56,442 nt of DNA from Planctomycetaceae bacterium (GTDB lineage: Bacteria > Planctomycetota > Phycisphaerae > Phycisphaerales > SM1A02). The stretch is taken from positions 1 to 56,442 of the forward strand of contig CANLMX010000010.1 of NCBI GenBank assembly GCA_947492385.1, written 5' to 3'. The position numbers and the translations under genes are program-made. How positions within the stretch are numbered: the first letter of the stretch is position 1; the number at the start of each line of letters is the position of its first letter. Shown here one piece after another: positions 24,827 through 32,462 of this stretch. A model generated the notes under the pieces. It was not told the DNA's origin. It saw nothing but the letters and a program-made list of their open reading frames with translations, and made no database searches.

Positions 24827-25819
24827 ATGAAGAACCGCCGCCCGATCGCCGACATCATCCGCTCCTGCGACGTGGACCACACGGTCCTTGAGCTGCGCTC
24901 GCTGCATCACTTCCACGAGCATCCGGCGCTGGCCGGGCTGCTCAGCCGGGCCGTCGAGGCGAGCCTGCATGGCTCCCACCGCTTCCCGCACACCGTCCTC
25001 TGCGGGCCCGCCGATTCCGGCAAGCGCTCGCTGGTGCACGCCATCGCCCGCGAGCTGGTGCAGCCCGTCCTCGAGCTGGACATGCACGCCGTCCGCGGCT
25101 CCGTCGACCTCCACGCGGTCTTCAAGGAAGCCGGCGATGGCGCAATCGTCCTGCTGACGCACCTGGAGGCGGCGCCGCCCCAGGCGTTGCGGGACCTCCA
25201 GCGCGCCGTCGGCCAGCGGATGCGGCTCGACGCACCACACACCGGCATGCACCATGACACCCCGGTCGGCAAGGACTGGGTGGCCGCGATGTCGGAGCTT
25301 GAGTTCGGGCCGCGCAAGTCCGCACGCGCGCTGAAGCCGTACGACGCGTTCACGGTCATCGCGACCACGCGTGCGCCGCTCGACCCGTCGGTGAACGTGG
25401 TCGGCTGGGTCGAGCGCACGTACCACCTGGGTCGCACGGCCGAGTCCGAGGCGGTCCGCGTGCGCCGGGCGCTGGCGCGGCGGGCGCTCTCGCTCGACGA
25501 AGCGTCGGTGGCCGCAATCGCCGAGGCGATGGTGTCGTTCGGCATCCGCACGCTGGCGGGCGTGGGAACGCTCGTCGAGTGGATGCGCGCCAAAGGCGTC
25601 ACCACGATGGACGCGAGCCAGCGGGTCGAGGAGCTGGTGTCGATCCTTGCGCCCATGGCCAACCCGGCACATGCCGAACGGCATCGAAAGGCACTCGAGT
25701 GCGAGCGCGCGTCGCCGTTGTCGCATTCGTCGCCGGATTCGCCCGAATCCCCGAGCCCGTCGCCGTCGCCCTCGGCGGCATCGTCCACGCCCACCCAAGA
25801 AGAGTCCCCGCGCCCATGA
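24827..25819 (+). CDS. RuvB-like AAA protein with partly degenerate ATPase motifs (paralogue 2)
   Basis: The 330-residue protein is collinear with RuvB. FPHTVLCGPADSGKR (53-67) matches the P-loop position and keeps GK but has Arg instead of Thr/Ser. GSVDLHAVF parallels the RuvB GDLAAIL stretch. GAIVLLTHLEAA (105-116) lacks Walker B acids. FTVIATTRAPLD (175-186) preserves the RuvB sensor-1 ATTRA motif, and a winged-helix-like end follows with an Arg/Leu-rich segment. The C-terminus is Ser/Pro-rich. It pairs with the more degenerate paralogue at 12343-13374. RuvB drives Holliday-junction migration; these proteins lack what is needed for hydrolysis, so another role is likely. Confidence 0.75.
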   Translation: MKNRRPIADIIRSCDVDHTVLELRSLHHFHEHPALAGLLSRAVEASLHGSHRFPHTVLCGPADSGKRSLVHAIARELVQPVLELDMHAVRGSVDLHAVFKEAGDGAIVLLTHLEAAPPQALRDLQRAVGQRMRLDAPHTGMHHDTPVGKDWVAAMSELEFGPRKSARALKPYDAFTVIATTRAPLDPSVNVVGWVERTYHLGRTAESEAVRVRRALARRALSLDEASVAAIAEAMVSFGIRTLAGVGTLVEWMRAKGVTTMDASQRVEELVSILAPMANPAHAERHRKALECERASPLSHSSPDSPESPSPSPSPSAASSTPTQEESPRP

Positions 25820-25941
25820 CCCCGTCGCAACTCGCCGCGTACCTTGCGTCCATCGTCGCGCACGACCTTCGGCTGAGCCTCATGATCTGGGGCGCTCCGG
25901 GGATCGCAGGGATCGGAGGGCGGGCGGTTCCCGTGTGGTGA
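25816..25941 (+). pseudogene. truncated N-terminus of a MoxR-like AAA ATPase (remnant)
   Basis: A 41-codon frame overlaps the RuvB-like gene by 4 bp (ATGA). It reads MTPSQLAAYLASIVAHDLRL then SLMIWGAPGIAGIGG. The last part closely resembles the strand and first half of a Walker A loop (MIWGxPGIGKS) as found near the N-terminus of MoxR/AAA proteins, but it breaks off where GKS should follow and stops shortly after. Nothing downstream continues the domain before rmuC. I read it as the 5' remnant of a deleted AAA gene that was translationally coupled to the RuvB-like gene; a real 41-residue peptide cannot be excluded. Confidence 0.5.
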
Positions 25942-25985
25942 TGTGGTGCGGATGATGGAACTTTCCAAGTAGCCTGCGTTTCAGC

Positions 25986-27365
25986 ATGGATGCAACGCCA
26001 TTGATCCTCGGACTTTCGGTCGGAGCCGCACTTGGCGCCGCGGGTGTTGCGCTCTACGTGCGTGGCTCGATGGCTGCCGCGCGTGCGGTGTCCGCCGGGC
26101 ATGAACGCTCGATTGGGGAACTTCGTGAGCAGGCCTCGACTGAACGAGCCCGTGCGGACCACGCGAACGCGGAACTCTCGCGCGCCCGGCAGGACGTGCG
26201 TGCCCTCGAGGCGACGATGGCTGAGCGCGAGCGTGCGCTCGCAGAGCTCAGGGCCACGTTTGAGCAATCGAAGTCTGCGCTCACCGACGCGTTCAAGGCC
26301 ACCGGCTCGGACGTCCTGAAGCAGACGGCCGAGACGCTCCTGAAGCAGGCGAAGGACCAGTTCGAGGGCCACAAGCAGCTTTCGCAGCAGGACCTCGACG
26401 AGCGGAAAAAGGCGATCGATGCCGTGGTGACGCCGCTCAAGGAGCAGCTCGCCAAACACGAGCAGCTCGTGAAGGAGCTCTCCGAGAAGCGCGAGGGCGA
26501 CTCGAAGGCGCTTGGCGAGCAGCTGAAGCAGATCGCCGAGCTGCAGCAGCGTGCATCCACCGTGGCGCAGACCCTCTCGAGCGCCATGCGCGACCACCGC
26601 CAGCGCGGTCGCTGGGGCGAGGTCAGCTTGCGCAACGTGGTGGAACTTGCCGGACTCAGCGAGCATGCGGACTTCATCGAGCAGGCCGTGATCGATGGCG
26701 AGGACGGCGGCAAGCTTCGCCCGGACATGATCGTGCGCCTGCCGGGCGAGCGATTCATCCCGATCGACGCCAAGGTTCCGATGAACGCCTTCTTCGACTC
26801 CATCGACCCCGGGGCTGCGTCCGATGCCGACCGCGCCCGTCGCCGCATGGATCACGCCACGGCCATGCGCCAGCACGTCCGCGCGCTGATGGGGCGCGAG
26901 TACAAACAGGTCAACGCCAAGGCGACCGGTGGGGCGCTCGACCTGACGGTGATGTACGTGCCCGTGGAGAGTGCGCTGGCGGCGGCCTTGGAAGCTGATC
27001 CGGCGCTGCACTCGGATGCGCTGTCGATGAAAGTGGTGATCACCACGCCCGCAACGCTCCTTCCGCTCCTGCGCATGTGCGCCATGCAGTGGACGCAGGC
27101 GCGGCTCAACGAGAACGCGCGCAAGATCGGCGAGGAGGCGGCCACGCTGATCGACCGCATGGCGACGTTCGCCGAGCATCTGCAGAAGGTGGGCCGCAAC
27201 CTGGAGTCGGCCACCCGCGGCTACAACGACGCGGTGGGCTCGTTTAACACTCGGATGCTGCCCTCGGCGCAGAAGGTGGCGGCGATCGCGGGGAAGGCGG
27301 ATGACCTGCCGCAGGAGCTGCCCGCGGTCGCAGCGCTGCCGCGGGGGGATGTGGTGGTGGGGTAA
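25986..27365 (+). CDS. rmuC: DNA recombination protein RmuC
   Basis: The 459-residue product has an N-terminal transmembrane helix (about 5-28), a long coiled coil (about 35-200; alternating Glu/Lys/Arg/Leu heptads) and the RmuC nuclease-like domain. Diagnostic segments are RGRWGEVSLRNVVELAGL, RPDMIVRLPGERFIPIDAKVP and TPATLLPLLRMCAMQW. RmuC limits inversions at short inverted repeats and has been linked to DNA repair. TAGCCT (25970-25975) lies 10 nt before the ATG. It converges on a DoxX-like gene 6 bp away. Confidence 0.95.
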   Translation: MDATPLILGLSVGAALGAAGVALYVRGSMAAARAVSAGHERSIGELREQASTERARADHANAELSRARQDVRALEATMAERERALAELRATFEQSKSALTDAFKATGSDVLKQTAETLLKQAKDQFEGHKQLSQQDLDERKKAIDAVVTPLKEQLAKHEQLVKELSEKREGDSKALGEQLKQIAELQQRASTVAQTLSSAMRDHRQRGRWGEVSLRNVVELAGLSEHADFIEQAVIDGEDGGKLRPDMIVRLPGERFIPIDAKVPMNAFFDSIDPGAASDADRARRRMDHATAMRQHVRALMGREYKQVNAKATGGALDLTVMYVPVESALAAALEADPALHSDALSMKVVITTPATLLPLLRMCAMQWTQARLNENARKIGEEAATLIDRMATFAEHLQKVGRNLESATRGYNDAVGSFNTRMLPSAQKVAAIAGKADDLPQELPAVAALPRGDVVVG

Positions 27366-27381
27366 GACCCCTCACCCCACC
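27356..27381. terminator. hairpin across the rmuC / DoxX-like convergent stops
   Basis: GGTGGGGT (27356-27363) pairs perfectly with ACCCCACC (27374-27381). The arms contain or abut the stop codons of both genes (rmuC ends at 27365, the opposite gene at 27372). No T-tract follows on either strand. Confidence 0.5.
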
Positions 27382-27713
27382 GCCATCACAAGCACGAACG
27401 CATTCACCACGAAGAGCACCGCCGCAGGCAGCGTCTGGACCAGCGAATCACCGATCCGGATGCGCGTGGCGATCCCCATCAGCATCAGGAGCGCCAGCCC
27501 CGCTGCCGCAGCTACCAAGAGCGGCCCGTAGAAGTGGCCCGCAAGCAGTCCCAGCGCCCCGAGGCACTCGAGCACCCCGACCGTCGTGCGGAACCGCGCG
27601 AGCCGATACCGCTCGAACTCGGCGACCATGCGCACGGTGGTCAGGCACGTGACGCCGTAGAATAGGAAGGCGAACGCCGACATGGCGCGGGCGATTTCGA
27701 AGGCGGTCTGCAT
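27372..27713 (-). CDS. DoxX-like four-helix membrane protein (1)
   Basis: This 113-residue protein has four predicted transmembrane helices and the DoxX-family pattern: an N-terminal helix with FAFLFYGVTCLTTV, then VGVLECLGALGLLAG and LLVAAAAGLALLMLMGIATR. Some DoxX proteins are quinone-oxidoreductase subunits, but most small members have no assigned role. It is divergent from a second DoxX-like gene (65 bp apart), and a third follows. ACTCTA at 27732-27737 gives a TAGAGT on the minus strand 18 nt before its ATG. Confidence 0.7.
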   Translation of the reverse strand: MQTAFEIARAMSAFAFLFYGVTCLTTVRMVAEFERYRLARFRTTVGVLECLGALGLLAGHFYGPLLVAAAAGLALLMLMGIATRIRIGDSLVQTLPAAVLFVVNAFVLVMAVG

Positions 27714-27777
27714 CGGGGCGAGGCCACCGTGACTCTAGGACGGGCGGGCGGGCGCCACATTGGATAGAGTTCCGGAA

Positions 27778-28155
27778 ATGGTGAACACCATCGGTTCCAT
27801 CCTCCAAGTCATCGTCGGCCTGGGACTCCTGAACGTGTGGCTCCTGCGCCGCAACAGCGCAACCGCCTATCGCGGAGGCAAGGCCACGAACCTGAAGGAC
27901 GAGTTCGCCACGTACGGGCTGCCCGCTCCGATGTTCTACATCGTCGGCGGGCTGAAGATCGCCTGCGGCGTGCTGCTCTTGGTCGGGCTTGCGTACCGGC
28001 CGGTCGTGCTGCCGTCGGCCGCCGTCGTCGCGGGCCTCATGGCCGGCGCGGTCGTCATGCACCTCAAGGTCGGTGACGCCGTGACGAAGTACGTCCCGGC
28101 GACGCTGATGCTCCTGATGAGCGGCGCGATCTGCGTCATCGACCGCATGCAGTGA
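27778..28155 (+). CDS. DoxX-like four-helix membrane protein (2)
   Basis: The 125-residue protein has four hydrophobic helices and DoxX-like landmarks: VIVGLGLLNVWLLRR at the N-terminus, then GLPAPMFYIVGGLKIACGVLLL and a conserved H-K segment (VVMHLKVGDAVTKYVPATLMLL). The pattern is that of DoxX-like small membrane proteins of unknown function. The ATG at 27778 is chosen because TAGAGT (27765-27770) ends 7 nt upstream; a TTG at 27760 is the longer alternative. It converges on the third DoxX-like gene 24 bp away. Confidence 0.7.
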   Translation: MVNTIGSILQVIVGLGLLNVWLLRRNSATAYRGGKATNLKDEFATYGLPAPMFYIVGGLKIACGVLLLVGLAYRPVVLPSAAVVAGLMAGAVVMHLKVGDAVTKYVPATLMLLMSGAICVIDRMQ

Positions 28156-28179
28156 CGCCGCCGCGTGTCCGTGCGCGGG

Positions 28180-28566
28180 TCATCCCCCGGACGGCGCAAT
28201 GAGTCGACGTAGGTCGCGGGGCTGCACCACCACTCCCAGGTTGACGGCAAGCATGCCGAGCGCGAGGGGAATGCCTCGCGGGAACATCGTCACGTTGAAC
28301 GCAAAGATGCCGATCGTGATCGGCAGCTGCATCAGGCCCGCGGCGAACCGCGTCCGGGGAATCAGCAGCATGATGCCGAGCGCCAGGTGTCCGACGGCCA
28401 GCCAATCCATCAAGCCGCCCTCGCGGATCAACTGCCACATCTGCGCGCCGCGCGACCCGTCACTTGCGGGCGGGGCGAACCACTGGAACACATGGTTCAC
28501 CGCGGACCCGACCAACGGAACGGCCAGGAGCAGGGCGCTGACGGTCTGGAGGGTTCGCATGGTCAT
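28180..28566 (-). CDS. DoxX-like four-helix membrane protein (3)
   Basis: About 128 residues with four predicted helices, carrying a Trp/Phe-rich first loop (NHVFQWFAPPASDG) and a second helix with WLAVGHLALGIMLLIPRTRFAAGLMQLP, cited in parts. This is the DoxX-like pattern of small membrane proteins. Start choice between 28593, 28566 and 28560 is uncertain; I take 28566 because the hydrophobic first helix then starts near residue 5. It is probably co-transcribed with the DUF2256 gene upstream on the same strand. Confidence 0.6.
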   Translation of the reverse strand: MTMRTLQTVSALLLAVPLVGSAVNHVFQWFAPPASDGSRGAQMWQLIREGGLMDWLAVGHLALGIMLLIPRTRFAAGLMQLPITIGIFAFNVTMFPRGIPLALGMLAVNLGVVVQPRDLRRLIAPSGG

Positions 28567-28596
28567 GGTTCGGTGGTCCCGTTCGGCGATCACGGT

Positions 28597-28815
28597 TCAG
28601 CGTCGGCCGGAGCGGTCGCTCGCTGAGCCGCGTCGGGCCGTGCGCGTGCAGGGCTCCTCGGCCGGTGCCTCGCACGGACCTCGCCGGCGGCATGCGTCGG
28701 AGCAGTAGCGGACGTGCTCCCAGTCGCGCTCCCACTTCTTGCGCCACGTGAACGGCCGGTGGCACGACGCGCACTGCTTGGGCGGCGGAACGGGCGTTCG
28801 CTTCATTGGGGGCAT
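28597..28815 (-). CDS. DUF2256 zinc-ribbon-like small protein
   Basis: A product of about 72 residues whose core [18 protein letters not shown] followed by [10 protein letters not shown] is the signature of DUF2256 (COG4338). Two CxxC-type pairs, CASC and CSDAC, presumably bind zinc. The family is small, widespread and of unknown function. ATG 28815 (MPPMKRTP) or 28806 are plausible starts. The Arg/Ser-rich C-terminus after [11 protein letters not shown] is not conserved. It lies 30 bp upstream of a DoxX-like gene. Confidence 0.8.
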   Translation of the reverse strand: MPPMKRTPVPPPKQCASCHRPFTWRKKWERDWEHVRYCSDACRRRGPCEAPAEEPCTRTARRGSASDRSGRR

Positions 28816-29241
28816 GACGTGGCGTGGGGCGAGGGTGCGGGCAAGGGCGGAACCACACAAAGGGTAGGGTGCCAACGGATCAGGAGTTCAGACGGATTTT
28901 CGGTCGACTTCGTGCCCGTCGCACCACGCGGCCTCATCGGGCGGAATCAGTCTGACCGTGCTCATCACCCACGGCCTTTCGGCGGTCCGCCGAGTGATCC
29001 TGGGACCGAACCTCGCAGACTTCACGTTGCTCATCTGTGGCAATCACGGATTCGTCCGTTGTGCGCACTTCTTCGAGAGCGGCGCACACACCGCTGGCGC
29101 GACCGAACCCGACCATGAGATGATGATGCAGTTCTCACCCGTCCTCACCGCGGGTCGAAATGACCGGGCGCAGGTGCGCGGGCTGCCTCGGTGCATTCGA
29201 TCCTCCGCAGGCGTTGCGCCCAAACGAATAGCCTGCACGGT
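28816..29241. other. intergenic region of about 425 bp without a recognisable gene
   Basis: No frame here resembles a protein. The stretch contains a perfect palindrome, TCGGCGG-T-CCGCCGA (28979-28993). At its right end, TAGCCT (29229-29234) is the -10-like hexamer of the oxidoreductase gene. No RNA family was recognised. Confidence 0.5.
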
Positions 29242-30537
29242 ATGCCTCGCTCGCCAACGGCAACGCATCGCCCGTCCCGCCGCCAATTCCTCGTCGCGGC
29301 CGCCGGCCTTGCCCTCACGCCCGCGCTTGCGCGCTGCGTCTCGGCCCGGCGTGCACCGGCGTTCCTGCAGCACGTGTCGCCGCGCCGGCCGGACGCGCTG
29401 CGCCTGGCGTGCATCGGCACCGCCAACCGCGCGTGGGACAACATCCAGGAGGTCCGCCATGAGCAGATCGTGGCGCTCTGCGATGTGGACAGCGCGTATC
29501 TCGAGCGCGCGGGCGCCGCGTTCCCCGACGCCGCGCGCACGCGCGACTGGCGCGAGGTGATCGCGTGCGCGCGCGAACTCGACCTCGACGGCGTGGTGGT
29601 CAGCACCCCCGACCACATGCATGCACCGGTGACGCGTGCGGCGTTGCATGCGGGGCTGCCCGTCTATTGCGAGAAGCCGCTGACCCGCACCGTGGCCGAG
29701 GCACGAGCGGTTCGCGAGGCGGCGTCGCGCGCCGGCGTCGCGACGCAGATGGGCACGCAGATCCACGCGGGCGAGAACTACCGGCGCGTGGTCGAGGCGG
29801 TCCGTGCGGGCGCCGTCGGCCGGGTGACGGCGGTCGATTGCTGGGTGACCAAGAGCTGGGGCGACGGTCGCCTCACGCCGGGTGCGGTGGCGCCCGCCAC
29901 GCTCGACTGGGACCTGTGGCAGGGCGACGGCCCCAAGGTGCCGTACATCGAGGGGATCCACCCCGGCAACTGGCGTCGCTACTGGGCGTATGGGACCGGG
30001 ACCTTGGGCGACATGGGGTGCCACATCTTGGACCTGCCCGTATGGACCATGGGACTGACCGACGAGCACGTGGCCTCGGCGGAAGTGTTCGCCGAGGGGC
30101 CGCCGGTGGACGCCGTGGGGACGCCCTCGTGGCTTGAGGTGAGTTGGGCGATGCAGGGTGTGCCGGCCGTCGGGGGGCTGGACTCGGGTGCGCCGGATCC
30201 GTTCGTGCTGCGCTGGTTCGACGGCGGGCGGATGTCGCCCTTCGTGCAGGAGATCGGCGCGAAGGACCGGGTCAACTACCACGACCGGTTCAACGTGTGC
30301 TTCCAGGGAACCGAGGGCGCGCTGTTCGCCAACTACGGCGAGATGCTGCTGTGGCCCGGGGCGCGCGCCGCCGAGTGGAAGCCGCCGACGGTGTCGATCG
30401 CGCCGAGCGTGGGGCACCACCGCGAGTGGCTGCAGGCGATCCGCGCAGGGCGTCCGTCGGAGACGCTGTGCGGGTTCGGGTACGGGTCGCGGCTGACGGA
30501 GCTGGTGCTGCGCGGGGTGGAGCGGTACCGGGGGTGA
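29242..30537 (+). CDS. Tat-exported Gfo/Idh/MocA-family oxidoreductase
   Basis: The 431-residue protein starts with a twin-arginine signal (HRPSRRQFLVAAAGLALTPALA) and continues as an NAD(P)-dependent sugar dehydrogenase-like fold. LRLACIGTANRAW stands in the Rossmann position, and CEKPLTRTVAEARAVREAA contains the conserved EKP motif with the catalytic Lys. YWAYGTGTLGDMGCHILDLP is typical of planctomycete Gfo/Idh/MocA members. The substrate is unknown. ATG 29242 is chosen because TAGCCT (29229-29234) lies 7 nt upstream and the signal then begins correctly; 29191 is the longer alternative. Confidence 0.9.
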   Translation: MPRSPTATHRPSRRQFLVAAAGLALTPALARCVSARRAPAFLQHVSPRRPDALRLACIGTANRAWDNIQEVRHEQIVALCDVDSAYLERAGAAFPDAARTRDWREVIACARELDLDGVVVSTPDHMHAPVTRAALHAGLPVYCEKPLTRTVAEARAVREAASRAGVATQMGTQIHAGENYRRVVEAVRAGAVGRVTAVDCWVTKSWGDGRLTPGAVAPATLDWDLWQGDGPKVPYIEGIHPGNWRRYWAYGTGTLGDMGCHILDLPVWTMGLTDEHVASAEVFAEGPPVDAVGTPSWLEVSWAMQGVPAVGGLDSGAPDPFVLRWFDGGRMSPFVQEIGAKDRVNYHDRFNVCFQGTEGALFANYGEMLLWPGARAAEWKPPTVSIAPSVGHHREWLQAIRAGRPSETLCGFGYGSRLTELVLRGVERYRG

Positions 30538-30546
30538 TTGAGAAAC

Positions 30547-30588
30547 TGAGCGGGGAATGATCCTCTGCTGGAAAGTCATCCCCGCTCA
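30547..30588. terminator. hairpin downstream of the oxidoreductase gene
   Basis: TGAGCGGGGAATGA (30547-30560) pairs with TCATCCCCGCTCA (30576-30588) over 13 bp with a single bulged A, around a 15-nt loop. It begins 10 bp after the oxidoreductase stop and ends 21 bp before the next start. No T-tract follows, so it may terminate, attenuate or protect RNA. Confidence 0.45.
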
Positions 30589-30609
30589 CGATCGGCGTAT
30601 GTTGTGCGC

Positions 30610-31122
30610 ATGGCACTTTCGCCCGCGGTCGTGAAGGAACTTGATGCCGCCCTCGCCGCGCTCGAGGCCGCGGATCCCGCGTCCGCCGGTCCCCGGTGGG
30701 GCGCGATGCACAAGGCGATGCTCAAGGCGAAGTTCGATCCCCAGGCGCTGATGCGGATCGTCGGGGCCCGCGACCTGGATGCGATGCGGCATGCGGTGCG
30801 CCAGGCCAAGGGCGAGGTGGTGGATGCGGCAGACGGTGATCCGGGTTCGGCGGCGGGCGCCGCGCCCGAGGTCCCCCTCGACGTGATGCAGGACGCGCTC
30901 CGCATGTTCCGCAAGCGCCTGAAGCTCTCGCAGCTCGACGCCGACAGCAAGATCGGGCACGGACCGACGAGCGGCACGGGCCAGCACCGGATCCAGAGCA
31001 TGGTGCCTCCGCGCGACTTCCCGGCAGCCGTCTGGGAGGCCTTGGTGCGCGCGGGCAAGCTCCGCCGCGAGGGCGACGGGTTCTATTCGATCATCGAGCA
31101 ACCCGGCGGCGCGCACTGGTGA
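30610..31122 (+). CDS. conserved hypothetical protein
   Basis: The 170-residue protein is helical and Ala-rich at the N-terminus. It then has a distinctive C-terminal domain: DVMQDALRMFRKRLKLSQLD, followed by IQSMVPPRDFPAAVWEALVRAGKLRREGDGFYSI (cited in parts). The end looks like a small winged-helix or phage-repressor-like wing, suggesting nucleic-acid binding. I recall similar unannotated proteins in planctomycetes but cannot name a family. The ATG at 30610 has TATGTT (30598-30603) 6 nt upstream. It converges on the DUF1501 gene 28 bp away. Confidence 0.65.
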   Translation: MALSPAVVKELDAALAALEAADPASAGPRWGAMHKAMLKAKFDPQALMRIVGARDLDAMRHAVRQAKGEVVDAADGDPGSAAGAAPEVPLDVMQDALRMFRKRLKLSQLDADSKIGHGPTSGTGQHRIQSMVPPRDFPAAVWEALVRAGKLRREGDGFYSIIEQPGGAHW

Positions 31123-31146
31123 GCGCGGGACATGACGTCACCGCGC
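31123..31146. terminator. hairpin between convergent hypothetical and DUF1501 genes
   Basis: GCGCGG (31123-31128) pairs with CCGCGC (31141-31146) around 12 nt that contain the palindrome TGACGTCA (31133-31140). It fills the 28-bp gap between the two stops. There is no T-tract. Confidence 0.4.
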
Positions 31147-31150
31147 ATGT

Positions 31151-32443
31151 TCAGGCCCGCACCAACCCCGGTGCCTCGTACGTGCCGCCCAGTACCTGCT
31201 CGGTCGGCGCGCGCATCCATCGCCCCAGCAGCTCCTGGTAGACGCCGCGGAAGTCGGTCGTGAACTTGAGGTCGCCGCCGTCCAGGTCGGTGAGGCTCGG
31301 GTACTTCCCGCGCAAACCGGGCTGCACCGCCGGCCCCAGAAGGAACACCGGTCCCGCGGTGCCGTGGTCGGTGCCGTTGCTTGCGTTCTGCCGCACGCGC
31401 CGGCCGAACTCGCTGAAGCACATGGTGACCACGCGCCCCTCGTTGCCCTGCGCGGCCAGGTCCTTCTGGAACGCAAGCAGCGCGTCGCCGAGCTGGCGCA
31501 TCAGGTTGCCGTGCGAGCCCGGCTGGTTCGCGTGCGTGTCGAACCCGCCCATGCTCACGTAGTAGACGCGCGTCTTCATGCCGTCGCGGATCATCGCGGC
31601 CACGGTCTGCAGCTGCTTGGCCAGCGGGCTTCCGGGGTAGGGCACCAGCGGTTGCTTCTTCACCGCCGCACGGATGCGGTCGCTGGTCACCTGCGCATCG
31701 AGCGCAGTGCGCATCAGGAAGCTCTCCTGGCTGCCGGCCTCGACGCCCGGAAGCGTGCCCGCACGCGCCATGCGCTGGTACTCGGCATCCATCGTGCCGC
31801 CCGCGTCAGCACCCAGCCAGCGGAACAGGTCCGCGCTCTCGAAGGCCACCGGCTTCGACTGCGAACCCATCATCGCAAGCGGCGCCGTGCGGCCGATCGA
31901 CACGGCCATGTCCGCCGCGGGATTCCCGTTGCATGCGGCATCCACGTACCGGCCGAGCCAGCCCGTTCCCTTGCCCTCGGGACGGCCGCACTGCCAGATG
32001 TCCATGCTCGCAAAGTGGCTGCGGTTCGGGTTCGGGTAGCCCACGCCCGCCACCACGCTCAGCTTCCCCTGGTCGTGCAGCTCCTTCAGTCCCGTGAGGT
32101 TCGGGTGCAGGCCGATGCCACGGTCCTGGTCCAGCTGCAGCGCCGCGCCGCCGTTCTTCGCCTTGCCGGGCTCGCCCAGCCCAATGCCGGGGCGCGCATT
32201 GTGGTATTCGGGATCCCCATAGGGGATCACCGCATTCAGGCCGTCGTTGCCGCCGGAGAGCTGCACCACCACCAGGATCCGCTCCTCGGGCACGCCCGGC
32301 CGGCTCGACGTGCCGCTTCCCTCGGGGGCAAGCATGCCCAGCGCGCTCTCCTGGATGAAGTGCGGCAGCGTCGCGGCGAACGAGGCGAGCATCACGCCCT
32401 GGCGGATGAAGATGCGTCGGCTGAAGGCGTTGGGTTCGTGCAT
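31151..32443 (-). CDS. DUF1501 domain protein, Tat-exported
   Basis: The 430-residue protein has a twin-arginine-type start (NAFSRRIFIRQGVMLASFAA) and the DUF1501 core: ILVVVQLSGGNDGLNAVIPYGDP (cited in part), SHFASMDIWQ, YVSMGGFDTHANQ, FSEFGRRVRQN and TDHGTAGPVFLLG. The family is alkaline-phosphatase-like, abundant in planctomycetes and nearly always next to DUF1800; its substrate is unknown. It is the last gene of a leftward unit with the DUF1800 gene 19 bp upstream. The ATG at 32443 is chosen at the Tat signal; the longer frame to 32686 overlaps DUF1800. Confidence 0.92.
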   Translation of the reverse strand: MHEPNAFSRRIFIRQGVMLASFAATLPHFIQESALGMLAPEGSGTSSRPGVPEERILVVVQLSGGNDGLNAVIPYGDPEYHNARPGIGLGEPGKAKNGGAALQLDQDRGIGLHPNLTGLKELHDQGKLSVVAGVGYPNPNRSHFASMDIWQCGRPEGKGTGWLGRYVDAACNGNPAADMAVSIGRTAPLAMMGSQSKPVAFESADLFRWLGADAGGTMDAEYQRMARAGTLPGVEAGSQESFLMRTALDAQVTSDRIRAAVKKQPLVPYPGSPLAKQLQTVAAMIRDGMKTRVYYVSMGGFDTHANQPGSHGNLMRQLGDALLAFQKDLAAQGNEGRVVTMCFSEFGRRVRQNASNGTDHGTAGPVFLLGPAVQPGLRGKYPSLTDLDGGDLKFTTDFRGVYQELLGRWMRAPTEQVLGGTYEAPGLVRA

Positions 32444-32462
32444 GGAGCGGTCCTCGGCGTAT

